Of a stretch of 64,000 nucleotides of DNA, positions 1 through 7,237 are shown piece by piece. The position numbers and the translations under genes were made by a program. The notes under the pieces are model-generated. The model did no database searches, had not been told where the DNA came from, and was given only the letters and a program-made list of their open reading frames with translations. The stretch spans positions 132,330-196,329 of the forward strand of contig CAJTTI010000004.1 in assembly GCA_910579225.1 (NCBI GenBank), given 5' to 3'. The stretch comes from an uncultured Lachnospiraceae bacterium. Lineage in GTDB: Bacteria; Bacillota; Clostridia; Lachnospirales; Lachnospiraceae. The first letter of the stretch is position 1; each line of letters starts with the position of its first letter.

Positions 1-711
1 ATGTATTGAATAATATGTATTCAAATATTCAAAGGAGGAAATATAATATGGTTTTTCTGTAGAATCCTGGTATTTAAAAACCTCTATTTCTAACTTATTA
101 GAATCTATTATTAATGTATCCCGTTTCTCGCCATCTGTTTGATAGTTAATGCTGGAATTGCTATAATCTTTGCTGATATAGATATAGATTTTTCTCTCTT
201 CCACCCCATATTCCAGTATCGCTTCACTTGTCTTCTCTTCTATGTTGTATCTTATCAAGCGCATTCCAACTGGCTGATATCCAAATCTTATTGAAAGAAC
301 TCCCAGTTTCTCCTCTACTTCCTGGCAAACTTTTTCCTCATCATATTCTCTATCTTCAGCATTGTTATTATTGATCTTTGTAGTCGTATCAGCCCCCAGT
401 TCTTGCTCCGTTATCTCCGGCCTGTACAGTTTACTGCCAGTACCTACTACTCCCATTCCAACACACAATACCGCAACTGCTGCCACCGCGATCATCATAC
501 GCCGGCGTATATTGACTCTTTTGTCTGCCTGTTTCCGTGTTTCAACCTCTCTGTGAATATCCTGAAGTCTTTCTGCAGGCATATCAATGTCCTGAAGCTC
601 TTCTGATTCCATAAGCAACTTTTCCCGTTCATCTGCCATCGCCATCAAGTCTTCATCTATCCTGTCTTTAAGCCACTCATCCAGATCGTCATAATCATGC
701 TTCATATTCAT
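1..711 (-). CDS. anti-sigma-like single-pass membrane protein (3' end cut by window edge)
   Basis: The minus-strand frame is open from about 813 to the left edge. The start at 711 is chosen because a purine-rich AAGGA precedes it; an in-frame ATG at 813 has no clear ribosome site. The N-terminal 70 or so residues are very acidic and cytoplasmic-looking. A basic stretch (RRRMM) then leads into one membrane helix (IAVAAVAVLCVGMGVV), followed by an extracytoplasmic region ending in a mixed beta-type segment. This layout fits DUF4367-like anti-sigma or sigma-linked proteins of Firmicutes. A sigma factor gene lies in the same direction at 2245-2775, but murG on the other strand separates the two. 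The pairing is an inference. Confidence 0.6.
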   Translation of the reverse strand, partial: MNMKHDYDDLDEWLKDRIDEDLMAMADEREKLLMESEELQDIDMPAERLQDIHREVETRKQADKRVNIRRRMMIAVAAVAVLCVGMGVVGTGSKLYRPEITEQELGADTTTKINNNNAEDREYDEEKVCQEVEEKLGVLSIRFGYQPVGMRLIRYNIEEKTSEAILEYGVEERKIYIYISKDYSNSSINYQTDGEKRDTLIIDSNKLEIEVFKYQDSTEKPYYISSFEYLNTYYSIH

Positions 712-1084
712 TTTTTCCTTTTCTTTCAGACGACATTCCAAAGCTCCTGCCTCTCGGGCAAAGAACTCTTTCCTGCGCACCACCTGAACGCCTCTCTTCG
801 AATATCCGGACATTTCTTATATTTTTTTATTCAATTGTATGTCCGGTCTCAACACAACGACCATATACTATCCTGACCGCCCCATCCCATTTTCTTCTCT
901 ACAAGGAATCTCTCTTCTTCTGATTCCCGTATTCCAGTATCTTTCTTTTACCCTTTTATCTTTTGTCTACATCTTTTTGTTACTTTGTGCATATATATTT
1001 TTTTTGAGAAAATGTCTATGACAAATCCGGCTTCCCAAACCGGCGTACGCCGACCGCCGCAGGCACAGGAAACATTTCTCAGTA

Positions 1085-1113
1085 TGGACAACCCCCTCCC
1101 GAGGATATATAAT
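1085..1113 (+). promoter_or_regulatory. sigma-A type promoter of murG
   Basis: TGGACA at 1085-1090 and TATAAT at 1108-1113 are separated by 17 bases. A strong AAGGAGG lies at 1131-1137 before the murG start. The rest of the 814-1148 gap holds a perfect 12-base palindrome at 1041-1052 (CGGCGTACGCCG) and no convincing gene. Confidence 0.6.
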
Positions 1114-1148
1114 CAACATATCACATCTCCAAGGAGGAATGACATCCC

Positions 1149-2213
1149 ATGAAGCATATCATTCTTACCGGCGGCGGCACTGCCGGTCATGTAACCCCCA
1201 ATATCGCTCTGCTTCCCCGCCTGCGCAGTGCAGGTTATGACATATCCTATATCGGTTCCAGAGACGGAATTGAGAAGAAACTGATTGAAGCCCAGAATAT
1301 CCCCTATTATGGAATTTCTTCCGGTAAGCTCCGTCGTTATTTTGACTGGAAGAATTTCACGGATCCTTTCCGGGTCATAAAAGGCTTCTCCGAAGCCAGC
1401 GCCCTTATGAAATCATTAAAGCCGGATGTGGTCTTCTCCAAAGGCGGTTTTGTCTCTGTTCCTGTGGTCATGGCCGCAGGACGCCGACATATCCCTGTCA
1501 TCTGTCATGAATCTGACTTGACACCTGGCCTTGCCAACAAACTGAGCATGCCAGGCGCCACGAAAATCTGCTGTAATTTCCCCGAGACTATGGAACATCT
1601 TCCAAAGGAGAAAGCAGTTCTCACCGGCTGCCCCATCCGCCGGGAACTGATGAATGGTAAACGTGCAGCCGCCCTTACTCTGACTGGATTCCTGCCCGGC
1701 AAGCCGGTGCTTCTGGCTATGGGTGGAAGCCTTGGAGCTGCTGCCATCAACCAGGCCGTACGGGAATCCCTGCCCGAACTTTTGGAGAACTGGCAGGTTA
1801 TTCATCTATGTGGCAAAGGCAAACTGGATCAAAGCCTCCAACACATAAAAGGTTATGTACAATATGAATATATTCAAAAAGAACTCCCGGATCTTTTTGC
1901 CCTGTGTGATATCGTCGTCTCCAGAGCAGGAGCCAACGCCATCTGCGAACTTTTGGCTCTTCGAAAACCAACCCTTCTGATTCCGCTCACCGCCAAAGCA
2001 AGCCGCGGAGACCAGCTTCTTAATGCCCGGTCTTTTGAGCGTCAGGGGTTCTCCATGGTACTTGAAGAAGAAAACCTGAACAAAGAAACTTTTCTCCATG
2101 CAGTCACAGATCTTTCTGAACACCGGAAAGACTATATAGAAACCATGAAAAAATGTCCTCAGACCAATGCGATTGACACGATTTTCTCACTGATTGAAAA
2201 CGCCACACGCTGA
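1149..2213 (+). CDS. murG: UDP-GlcNAc:lipid I N-acetylglucosaminyltransferase
   Basis: MurG transfers GlcNAc from UDP-GlcNAc to lipid I at the inner face of the membrane, giving lipid II for peptidoglycan. The 354-residue length is normal. The N-terminal glycine-rich loop GGGTAGHV is at residues 8-15, the second-domain loop MGGSLGA at 191-197, and the conserved SRAGANAICE segment at about 258-267, where UDP-GlcNAc binds in known MurG structures. The gene stands alone, away from a division/cell-wall cluster, between two minus-strand sigma and anti-sigma type genes. Stand-alone copies of this type occur in Clostridia, so it may be the only copy or a second one; the window cannot decide. Confidence 0.92.
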   Translation: MKHIILTGGGTAGHVTPNIALLPRLRSAGYDISYIGSRDGIEKKLIEAQNIPYYGISSGKLRRYFDWKNFTDPFRVIKGFSEASALMKSLKPDVVFSKGGFVSVPVVMAAGRRHIPVICHESDLTPGLANKLSMPGATKICCNFPETMEHLPKEKAVLTGCPIRRELMNGKRAAALTLTGFLPGKPVLLAMGGSLGAAAINQAVRESLPELLENWQVIHLCGKGKLDQSLQHIKGYVQYEYIQKELPDLFALCDIVVSRAGANAICELLALRKPTLLIPLTAKASRGDQLLNARSFERQGFSMVLEEENLNKETFLHAVTDLSEHRKDYIETMKKCPQTNAIDTIFSLIENATR

Positions 2214-2244
2214 ATAAACATTTTCGGAGTATTCAAAGAGTGAT

Positions 2245-2775
2245 TCATTTGTCCTCTTCTGGATACTCTTTTTTATACCATTCCCTTAACTTCTCCCTTG
2301 CTCTCTGTCTCCGTTTTCCAACCAGAGATTTCTTAATTCCCATCTCTTCACTGATTTTCTTATCACTCATTCTCCCAACATAACGCAAAATCAGAGCATC
2401 ATACAATTCACGCTTTTCCTTCTTCAGGCGGGACAGTACTTTGAATTTTCTTCTGCTTTCTTCCCTTTCCTCTGCCAGCCGTTCCGTATCCGTACTGAGA
2501 TCGAAAAGTTCTTCCCGTTCTACCCGAAGTCCGACAATCGTCGTATATTTTCCACCTTTCCTCAGATAGTCCAATGCCAAATGTTCTGATACAATCAACA
2601 GCCACGCCTTCACTTTCTCAGGTTTTATGCTGTCTAAATGTTCCGACAGGCGAATGAATGTTTCCTGACACAAATCCTGTGCTGTATGATAATCCACATA
2701 CAGACACAGGTTCCGAACTACCATCTTGCTGTAACGCACAAAGTAATCATCCAGATGATGATAACTTTCACTCAT
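2245..2775 (-). CDS. ECF-type RNA polymerase sigma factor
   Basis: This 176-residue protein has the two-domain plan of small sigma-70 factors. A sigma-2-like part is at residues 10-75, with DLCQETFIRL at 34-43, matching the core-binding helix of ECF factors. A charged linker follows, then a sigma-4 helix-turn-helix at about 135-165 (MSDKKISEEMGIKKSLVGKR) rich in basic residues. It directs RNA polymerase to a small regulon. It starts 19 bases after the HIT gene stop, so the two are probably co-transcribed. The expected downstream anti-sigma gene is not adjacent; a candidate in the same direction lies beyond murG at the left edge. Confidence 0.82.
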   Translation of the reverse strand: MSESYHHLDDYFVRYSKMVVRNLCLYVDYHTAQDLCQETFIRLSEHLDSIKPEKVKAWLLIVSEHLALDYLRKGGKYTTIVGLRVEREELFDLSTDTERLAEEREESRRKFKVLSRLKKEKRELYDALILRYVGRMSDKKISEEMGIKKSLVGKRRQRAREKLREWYKKEYPEEDK

Positions 2776-2794
2776 AAATCTTACCAGTACCCTC

Positions 2795-3208
2795 TCATTG
2801 GTGATCTATCAGTCTTTTCACTTCTTCCATCTCTTCCGGCGTCGTTTTGCCCGGTTTCCAGTGAATCCCTGCATGATCGTCTCTATATCGCGGAATCAAA
2901 TGCATATGAAAATGAAAAACTGTCTGACCTGCCGCTTCCCCATTGTTCTGGACCAGATTAAACCCATCTGCCCCAAGCGCTGTTTTTATTCTGGAAGCGA
3001 TCCTCTTTGCCTTTAATAATACCTTCGCTCCTGTCTCATCGTCAAGATCAAACAAATCTTTGTAATGTTCTTTCGGAATCAGTAGTGCATGGCCTCTCGT
3101 GGCAGGCCCCAGATCCAGAATCACCCGAAAATCCTTATCCTCATACAAAGTCGTAGATGGAATCTCACCATTTGCAATTTTGCAAAAAATACAGTTGCTG
3201 TCTTTCAT
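2795..3208 (-). CDS. HIT family nucleotide-binding hydrolase
   Basis: This is a 137-residue histidine-triad protein. The catalytic HFHMHL motif is at residues 99-104, and a CxxC at 6-9 probably takes part in the zinc site of the Hint branch. Family members hydrolyse adenosine phosphoramidates and related dinucleotides in the cytoplasm. The start at 3208 is preferred over an ATG six bases upstream, because AGGAGG abuts the upstream ATG and leaves seven bases to this one. The gene is first in a likely operon with the sigma factor that follows. Confidence 0.88.
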   Translation of the reverse strand: MKDSNCIFCKIANGEIPSTTLYEDKDFRVILDLGPATRGHALLIPKEHYKDLFDLDDETGAKVLLKAKRIASRIKTALGADGFNLVQNNGEAAGQTVFHFHMHLIPRYRDDHAGIHWKPGKTTPEEMEEVKRLIDHQ

Positions 3209-3356
3209 AATCATCCTCCTGATTAAAGTTCCGCTTCGGCCCTTTTGGAAATAGTCCGGGCTTTTGCTGTTTTTTAGTTACATCTTGATATTTTTTATCT
3301 GAATTTTTCTTATAATTAAGGATTCTTATCTCAGTTTTCAGCTCTGATTATCATTT

Positions 3357-3375
3357 TTTGTCGAAATTTGTCGAA
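3357..3375 (+). promoter_or_regulatory. two tandem Spo0A boxes upstream of the orphan kinase
   Basis: The exact 9-mer TTTGTCGAA occurs at 3357-3365 and again at 3367-3375, a 10-base period. It contains the Spo0A core TGTCGAA. The pair lies about 50-70 bases before the kinase start at 3425. A TTGACA is just downstream, at about 3396-3401. Direct control by Spo0A is inferred from the motif. Confidence 0.65.
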
Positions 3376-3424
3376 CGATTCCATTTGCCATTTTTTGACA
3401 TTTCTGTTATATTACTCATAGGGA

Positions 3425-4183
3425 GTGATGACGTTGCTGACATACACCGAACAGGAAAAAATGGAACGACTGATGGCAAAAGACGAGAACTTCCATGAGT
3501 TGATCACCGCCATCAAAGAAGATTACCATCTCACCCTTTCCCAGATATCTCACGAAATCCGGAACCCGCTGACTTATATGGACAGTTCCATACAGTGGAT
3601 TCAGAAATTACATCCGGAAGTTGAGAGTTTTGAATTCTGGGAGCAGATGAAGCATGATCTCCAGTATCTGAAAGTACTTATGGATGACCTCACCACTTTC
3701 AATAACGGTGAACAGCTGACGATCAGCAAGATCGACCCTCGGGACTTTGCCTGTGATCTGAAGGATACACTCCTTCCAGAACTGCTGGACAGGCATATCC
3801 CTCTCCTGATCAAGCTGGATGATACTTACCCTGATTTTTATGGTGACCCGATTCGATTGAAGCAAGTATTTATCAATCTGATTAAAAATTCAATGGAATC
3901 CATCACTGAACGGGGACGTATCACACTAAAGGTTTTCACTCACGACAAGCGGCTGATGATTGCCGTCAAAGACAACGGATGTGGGATTCCCACAGAAAAC
4001 CAACAAAACATTTTCCGCCCATTTGTAACTTATAAGGAAAATGGAACCGGACTTGGCCTCTCTATCGTCCGACGAATTGTATCTGCTCACCATGGTGCAA
4101 TTCATCTTCGCTCTACAGTCGGAAAAGGTACAGAGATTCAGGTTCACCTGCCACTATTGCCAGTATCTCATATTTGTATATAA
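3425..4183 (+). CDS. soluble sensor histidine kinase, candidate Spo0A phosphorelay kinase
   Basis: The protein has 252 residues and consists almost only of a kinase core. The phosphoacceptor His is at about residue 43 in SHEIRNPLTY, an H-box typical of sporulation kinases. The N box (NLIKNSMES, about 151), G1 (DNGCGIP, 183-189) and G2 (GTGLGLSIV, 207-215) are all intact. There is no membrane segment or recognisable sensor domain, and no response regulator adjoins it. Starts are possible at GTG 3425, ATG 3428 or TTG 3434, the last best spaced from GGGAG. With two Spo0A boxes upstream, a role in feeding phosphate to Spo0A is a reasonable inference. Confidence 0.78.
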   Translation: MMTLLTYTEQEKMERLMAKDENFHELITAIKEDYHLTLSQISHEIRNPLTYMDSSIQWIQKLHPEVESFEFWEQMKHDLQYLKVLMDDLTTFNNGEQLTISKIDPRDFACDLKDTLLPELLDRHIPLLIKLDDTYPDFYGDPIRLKQVFINLIKNSMESITERGRITLKVFTHDKRLMIAVKDNGCGIPTENQQNIFRPFVTYKENGTGLGLSIVRRIVSAHHGAIHLRSTVGKGTEIQVHLPLLPVSHICI

Positions 4184-4317
4184 TTATCCCAGATGGGTTT
4201 TATAAGGGAGAAGTCTGTTCTCCGCTGCCTTCTCCCTCTATGAGACCCGCATCTACATTCTTCTCAATGAATTCCCTGATATAATTCCACAGAGCGTCAG
4301 AGCTTTCATATATTTTA

Positions 4318-4680
4318 TTATAGATGTCGGCTCTCTTCTTCTACAGGCAATATACATTTTTCAAGTGTCATCTCCGGATGGGGCTGATATCGTATCCCCA
4401 TCTGACGCAGAGACGGCAGTTCATTCGCCCGCTCCGGATGGAGAATAAGCTCTTCTTTCTTGGACTTTAATAACCTTTTAATCCGATATTCAAGTTTGGC
4501 CGCATAAGACCAGCTCTCAGCCTCCCAGACCATTTCCAGCGACCGAAGCTGATGACTCTTCGTGTATTTGGCACCGGCTTTCTTCTTATAATAATGTTCC
4601 CACATCCGGCGCTCCAAATCCATAGCAATCCCTGTATAGAGAGAATTATCTTCGCAACGCACAATGTAAATATACGGCAT
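4318..4680 (-). CDS. GIY-YIG domain protein, UPF0213/YhbQ type
   Basis: This is a 120-residue protein that starts directly with the GIY-YIG core: YIYIVRC near residues 3-9 and LYTGIAMDLERR near 14-25. A conserved His and Lys/Tyr-rich stretch follows. That is the compact one-domain layout of the UPF0213 family, related to the nuclease domain of UvrC and SLX1. The substrate is unknown; members bind and nick DNA. It is monocistronic and convergent with the kinase gene, and a GGGAGAAG/CTTCTCCC hairpin near 4207-4241 lies between them. Confidence 0.85.
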   Translation of the reverse strand: MPYIYIVRCEDNSLYTGIAMDLERRMWEHYYKKKAGAKYTKSHQLRSLEMVWEAESWSYAAKLEYRIKRLLKSKKEELILHPERANELPSLRQMGIRYQPHPEMTLEKCILPVEEESRHL

Positions 4681-5122
4681 CCGGCTTTCCTCTCAAAACA
4701 TATTATATGAATCCCGGATTGTATCCGGTATCCTGCTGCCACCATCGACCAGCCGCACTCCGGAAAATCCTTATAAAATTCCCCATATAAGCAAATGGCT
4801 GATGACTTCGCTTACTTCATCAACGCCTGCCATCACCCATTGTTCATCTGTCTTATCCAGTTATTCAGTCTTTTGTAATCTACTTCATGATTGAAGATAT
4901 CAATACTATTTTCTTAAAATGATGAAACATCCTTATGTTTTTTAATATAGCAATTTATATTGGGAATGTCAACTGTTTTCTGTATAGATTGTACTATAGG
5001 ATACTTGTACAATACAAGTACTCTCTTTGTTGTTGCTGGCAAAACTTCGCTCTGCCCGGCATAATATGATATTATTCCACTACTGTATACCCCCGGCAAG
5101 AGAGGAAATAGCATTTACGGAT
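4681..5122. other. gene-free stretch with decayed coding remnants and an orphan toxin leader
   Basis: No intact gene is visible. Minus-strand reading gives short unanchored coding-like fragments around 4700-4900. From about 4985 the sequence becomes a diverged copy of the promoter and leader found before the small peptide gene at 5787, but it is not followed by that peptide gene. Confidence 0.4.
4985..5105 (+). repeat. orphan copy of the toxin promoter/leader (repeat copy A)
   Basis: This stretch aligns with 5655-5785. Shared elements in order are a TAGATT(G/A)TACTA start, a CTTGTACAAT(A/G)CAAGTA palindrome, a TA-rich promoter element (TATTAT at 5070-5075) and a CGGCAAGAG or CAGCAAGAG ribosome-site region. 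Copy A runs into the tRNA-Lys fragment instead of into a peptide gene. Confidence 0.55.
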
Positions 5123-5217
5123 AAAAAGAGGAACCGTCCCCAGGACTTCTGTACCCTCAAAAACAGCTCTTTAGCCTGCGCCGTCAGGGGCCTGAACCCC
5201 AGGTACCCTAATTAAAA
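5123..5217 (-). repeat. decayed tRNA-Lys 3' fragment plus flank, candidate left attachment scar
   Basis: By eye this is roughly 75-80% identical to 15991-16088. It includes GAACCGTCCCC, CTCAAAAACAG and the tRNA T-arm/acceptor region (TGCGCCGTCAGGGG). The copy stops at the anticodon loop, so it cannot form a tRNA. Together with the intact tRNA-Lys at 16043-16115 it brackets the accessory island in direct orientation. Confidence 0.6.
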
Positions 5218-5371
5218 GGTATGTATTTTCATTTCTTTTTGAAAATGGGAGATAAAGCGAAAATACAGCAGTCCGGTACTTTAAAAGAATTGCAACTCTA
5301 TACGCTGGTCTTCCGGAAGGATGCGAACAGCATAGTTTTATGTATTTTATTATATAACTGTAAGTTTTTTA

Positions 5372-5400
5372 TTGTAAACTGGTATTTCGTGTGTTAGTAT
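5372..5400 (+). promoter_or_regulatory. promoter of the 27-residue hydrophobic peptide
   Basis: TTGTAA at 5372-5377 and TAGTAT at 5395-5400 are separated by 17 bases. The leader to the start codon is about 75 bases. Confidence 0.5.
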
Positions 5401-5479
5401 AAAAATGTATAATTGAAAATAAAGGTGAAGGATGCGTTTCTGATAGGCCCTCTAGTTTTTAAGGGGGGGAGTGAGGCTT

Positions 5480-5563
5480 ATGAGCACAATGGAAATTTTA
5501 ACATTGCTGCTTGTTATTTTTGCAGCCCTGTCTTACATAGACAACCATACCAAAAAGAAATAG
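5480..5563 (+). CDS. holin-like type I toxin peptide
   Basis: This short gene encodes 27 residues. It begins MSTMEIL, has one membrane helix (LLLVIFAALSY) and ends in a basic HTKKK tail. That matches the putative holin-like toxin (TxpA/BsrG-type) peptides of Firmicutes, which insert in the membrane and are normally silenced by an antisense RNA. A G-rich region (AAGGGGGGGAGTGAGG) precedes the start, and the stop codon lies inside the stem of the following terminator. No antisense RNA gene is asserted, though the toxin/terminator overlap is where such antisense RNAs usually lie. Confidence 0.65.
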   Translation: MSTMEILTLLLVIFAALSYIDNHTKKK

Positions 5564-5600
5564 CATCCCTCTGCCCAAAGTTGGATGCTATTTCTTTTTT
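5558..5600 (+). terminator. terminator of the holin-like peptide
   Basis: The 11-bp stem AAATAGCATCC / GGATGCTATTT encloses a 14-base loop and is followed by TCTTTTTT. The peptide stop codon is within the ascending arm. Confidence 0.8.
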
Positions 5601-5654
5601 GAATAACAATTTTACTGAGGGCCCATCGGAAGCAATTCCGATCACCTTTCTGAG

Positions 5655-5785
5655 TAGATTATACTACAGGGTGCTTGTACAATGCAAGTACCCTTTTGCT
5701 TTTACCAGCAGAATCTTGTTCTGGTCGACAAGATATGATATAATTTTACTGCTGTTTGAAACCTCAGCAAGAGGGGAGGTGGGAT
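5655..5785 (+). repeat. promoter/leader repeat copy B, with divergent promoters
   Basis: This is the intact partner of 4985-5105. Forward promoter TTGTTC (5716-5721), 17 bases, TATAAT (5739-5744). On the reverse strand TTGCAT and TATAAT with an 18-base spacer read away from the peptide. A near-perfect palindrome (CTTGTACAATGCAAG) lies between the two promoters. Confidence 0.55.
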
Positions 5786-5786
5786 T

Positions 5787-5885
5787 ATGGAGTACCTTCT
5801 TTCGTTTCTGGTTACGGTTACGGCAAATGTAATTGGCTATTACATATGCAAATGGCTAGATCGTAACAATGATGAAAACAGTTAG
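5787..5885 (+). CDS. 32-residue membrane peptide, type I toxin-like
   Basis: The peptide begins MEYLLSFLV, has one hydrophobic helix of about 18 residues, then YYICKWLDR and a polar tail. It is preceded by GAGGGGAGG seven bases from the start, driven by the promoter at 5716-5744, and closed by a strong terminator seven bases past the stop. Single-gene cassettes with this size and charge pattern recur in Lachnospiraceae and resemble type I toxins; that assignment is inference. It is unlike the 27-residue peptide in sequence, so the two are separate cassettes. Confidence 0.6.
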   Translation: MEYLLSFLVTVTANVIGYYICKWLDRNNDENS

Positions 5886-5892
5886 CCTAGAT

Positions 5893-5926
5893 AAAATACC
5901 CAAGGAATGCAGTCCTTGGGTATTTT
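5893..5926 (+). terminator. terminator of the 32-residue peptide cassette
   Basis: A 14-bp perfect stem AAAATACCCAAGGA / TCCTTGGGTATTTT with a 6-base loop, able to work on both strands. Confidence 0.85.
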
Positions 5927-6001
5927 GATGGGATTATTTCCCTTCTTTCGTTTGGCTGTCTTTATCATAGCACATCTTCTGAAAAAGTCAACGGTTTTTT
6001 C

Positions 6002-6358
6002 CTATCCAATTTTTGATGTCGATGATCCTTCTTCCTGGTACTTGGCAGCTGCGTCCTCGATCCGGCCGATGAACTTGATCTGCTCCCGATCGGGCAGCTT
6101 CTGGAAGTGCTGCAGGAGTTCTTTTTCGTTTTCTGTTAGGTTATTTGTATCGGGTTTTTCTTTTCCAGTAATCAACCATTCGATAGTTATATTTAGAAAG
6201 TCGCAAATGCGTAATATGAATTCAGATCCAGGGTCCGTTTCTCTTGTTCTCCATGTATATATAACAGATTTATTTACACCTAAATAATCTGCTAATGTAG
6301 CCGGTTTTATGTTATTTTCCTTCATTTTCTGAAATAACCTTTTATTTATTTCACCCAT
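6002..6358 (-). CDS. XRE-family repressor of the prophage
   Basis: The protein has 118 residues from the ATG at 6358, which is preceded by AGGAGAAAAT; a longer frame upstream has no ribosome site. The N-terminal helix-turn-helix covers about residues 7-60 (KPATLADYLGVNKSVIYTW). A short acidic helical tail follows (LLQHFQKLPDREQIKFI), as in small phage CI-like or SinR-like repressors. It is divergent from the phage genes, and candidate operators lie in the shared intergenic region. It most likely keeps the forward phage promoter off. Confidence 0.85.
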   Translation of the reverse strand: MGEINKRLFQKMKENNIKPATLADYLGVNKSVIYTWRTRETDPGSEFILRICDFLNITIEWLITGKEKPDTNNLTENEKELLQHFQKLPDREQIKFIGRIEDAAAKYQEEGSSTSKIG

Positions 6359-6374
6359 ATTTTCTCCTAAAAAA

Positions 6375-6426
6375 TACGCAAATCCGTAATTTAATTGTTG
6401 ATATAGTCGCATATTCGTAATATAAT
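6375..6426 (+). promoter_or_regulatory. prophage forward promoter with embedded operator repeats
   Basis: TTGATA (6398-6403), a 17-base spacer and TATAAT (6421-6426) form a near-consensus promoter. The motif ACGCAAATCCGTAA (6376-6389) recurs as TCGCATATTCGTAA (6407-6420), which fills the promoter spacer. A third match, TCGCAAATGCGTAA, is inside the repressor gene at 6201-6214. These are likely repressor operators. Confidence 0.65.
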
Positions 6427-6545
6427 AAATTATAAAGGTAGACACCTTAACACTTTTAATATCTTATTTTAACATACCGGCCGGTAAAGTACAAACACGG
6501 ATTTTGGTAAGCCCGACGGGGAGCCAATCCGGGAAAGAAGGGTTT

Positions 6546-6845
6546 ATGTTAGAACTATTAGGGAAAGAACAAATGCAAGAAATCATGAAAAAAGCATTCT
6601 CTCTGTTTTATCCAATACAAATGGAATCTTTGTATGGAGTGGTGGAGTCTCTGGATAACTGTCACTATTTCGCATCTTCGTTGGATGTACGTGAACATCT
6701 GTCATCTAAAAATGTAGATCTGTTCCGCTATTCAGACGATTATTTTGTACTGAACGTGGATTTTTTCCAGCATCCTGGCTATTCCCCGGGATTCGACGTA
6801 TGTTTCCGCTTGAGATTCCAGCTCTGTGATCTGGAGGTAGCATAA
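6546..6845 (+). CDS. prophage early protein of unknown function
   Basis: The first gene after the phage promoter encodes 99 residues. The start at 6546 is preferred because AGAAGGG lies just upstream; a longer frame from 6504 lacks a ribosome site. No known domain is recognised. It is a mixed alpha/beta-looking, mildly acidic soluble protein with a central SSLDVREHLSSKNVDLF segment. Its stop overlaps the next start (TAATG), so the two are translated together. A replication-accessory or regulatory role would fit the position, but nothing in the sequence proves it. Confidence 0.65.
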   Translation: MLELLGKEQMQEIMKKAFSLFYPIQMESLYGVVESLDNCHYFASSLDVREHLSSKNVDLFRYSDDYFVLNVDFFQHPGYSPGFDVCFRLRFQLCDLEVA

Positions 6846-7237
6846 TGGCATCAAAAAAACCAATCTTGAAAAGCGTCCGACTTTCCGGAGACGTGTATGC
6901 CCTGATCGAGAAGGGAGAGGGGAGCAACTTTTCTGACAAACTGGAGAACATGGTCCGTATCTGTAATGTCCAGATCGCGGAGAAAAAGAAGAAGCTTTGC
7001 TACCTGGATCATGCCATTTCAAGGCGGTCCGACCAGTGTAACCGTTACTGGAACTTTGACGACAATCTGCAGGATATCTTCCAATGCATCGTCTCCTGCA
7101 TGCAAGACGTCCAAAAACTCCAGAACCGGATCTGTGCATTGCAGGAAAAGTTCGATCAGTTCGAAGAAACCGCAAAACAGGACATCATCCTGACGGTGGG
7201 CTACATTACCCAGGCCATAGACGACACAGAAACATAA
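6845..7237 (+). CDS. prophage protein with RHH-like N-terminus and coiled-coil tail
   Basis: The 130-residue product starts with a strand-helix-helix pattern (KSVRLSGDVYALIEKGEG, then NFSDKLENMV at about residues 27-36) typical of ribbon-helix-helix DNA binders. Two helical stretches with coiled-coil character follow (about 40-60 and 80-112), carrying several Cys residues. It overlaps the preceding stop by one base. A small DNA-binding regulator or copy-control protein is the best guess, and the RHH assignment is by pattern only. Confidence 0.65.
   Translation: MASKKPILKSVRLSGDVYALIEKGEGSNFSDKLENMVRICNVQIAEKKKKLCYLDHAISRRSDQCNRYWNFDDNLQDIFQCIVSCMQDVQKLQNRICALQEKFDQFEETAKQDIILTVGYITQAIDDTET

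Noticed and set aside
839..1021. Plus-strand open frame of 60 codons before murG
   Set aside because: No ribosome site, low-complexity hydrophobic T-rich content, and it overlaps the region of the minus gene start. It reads as chance in AT/C-rich DNA.
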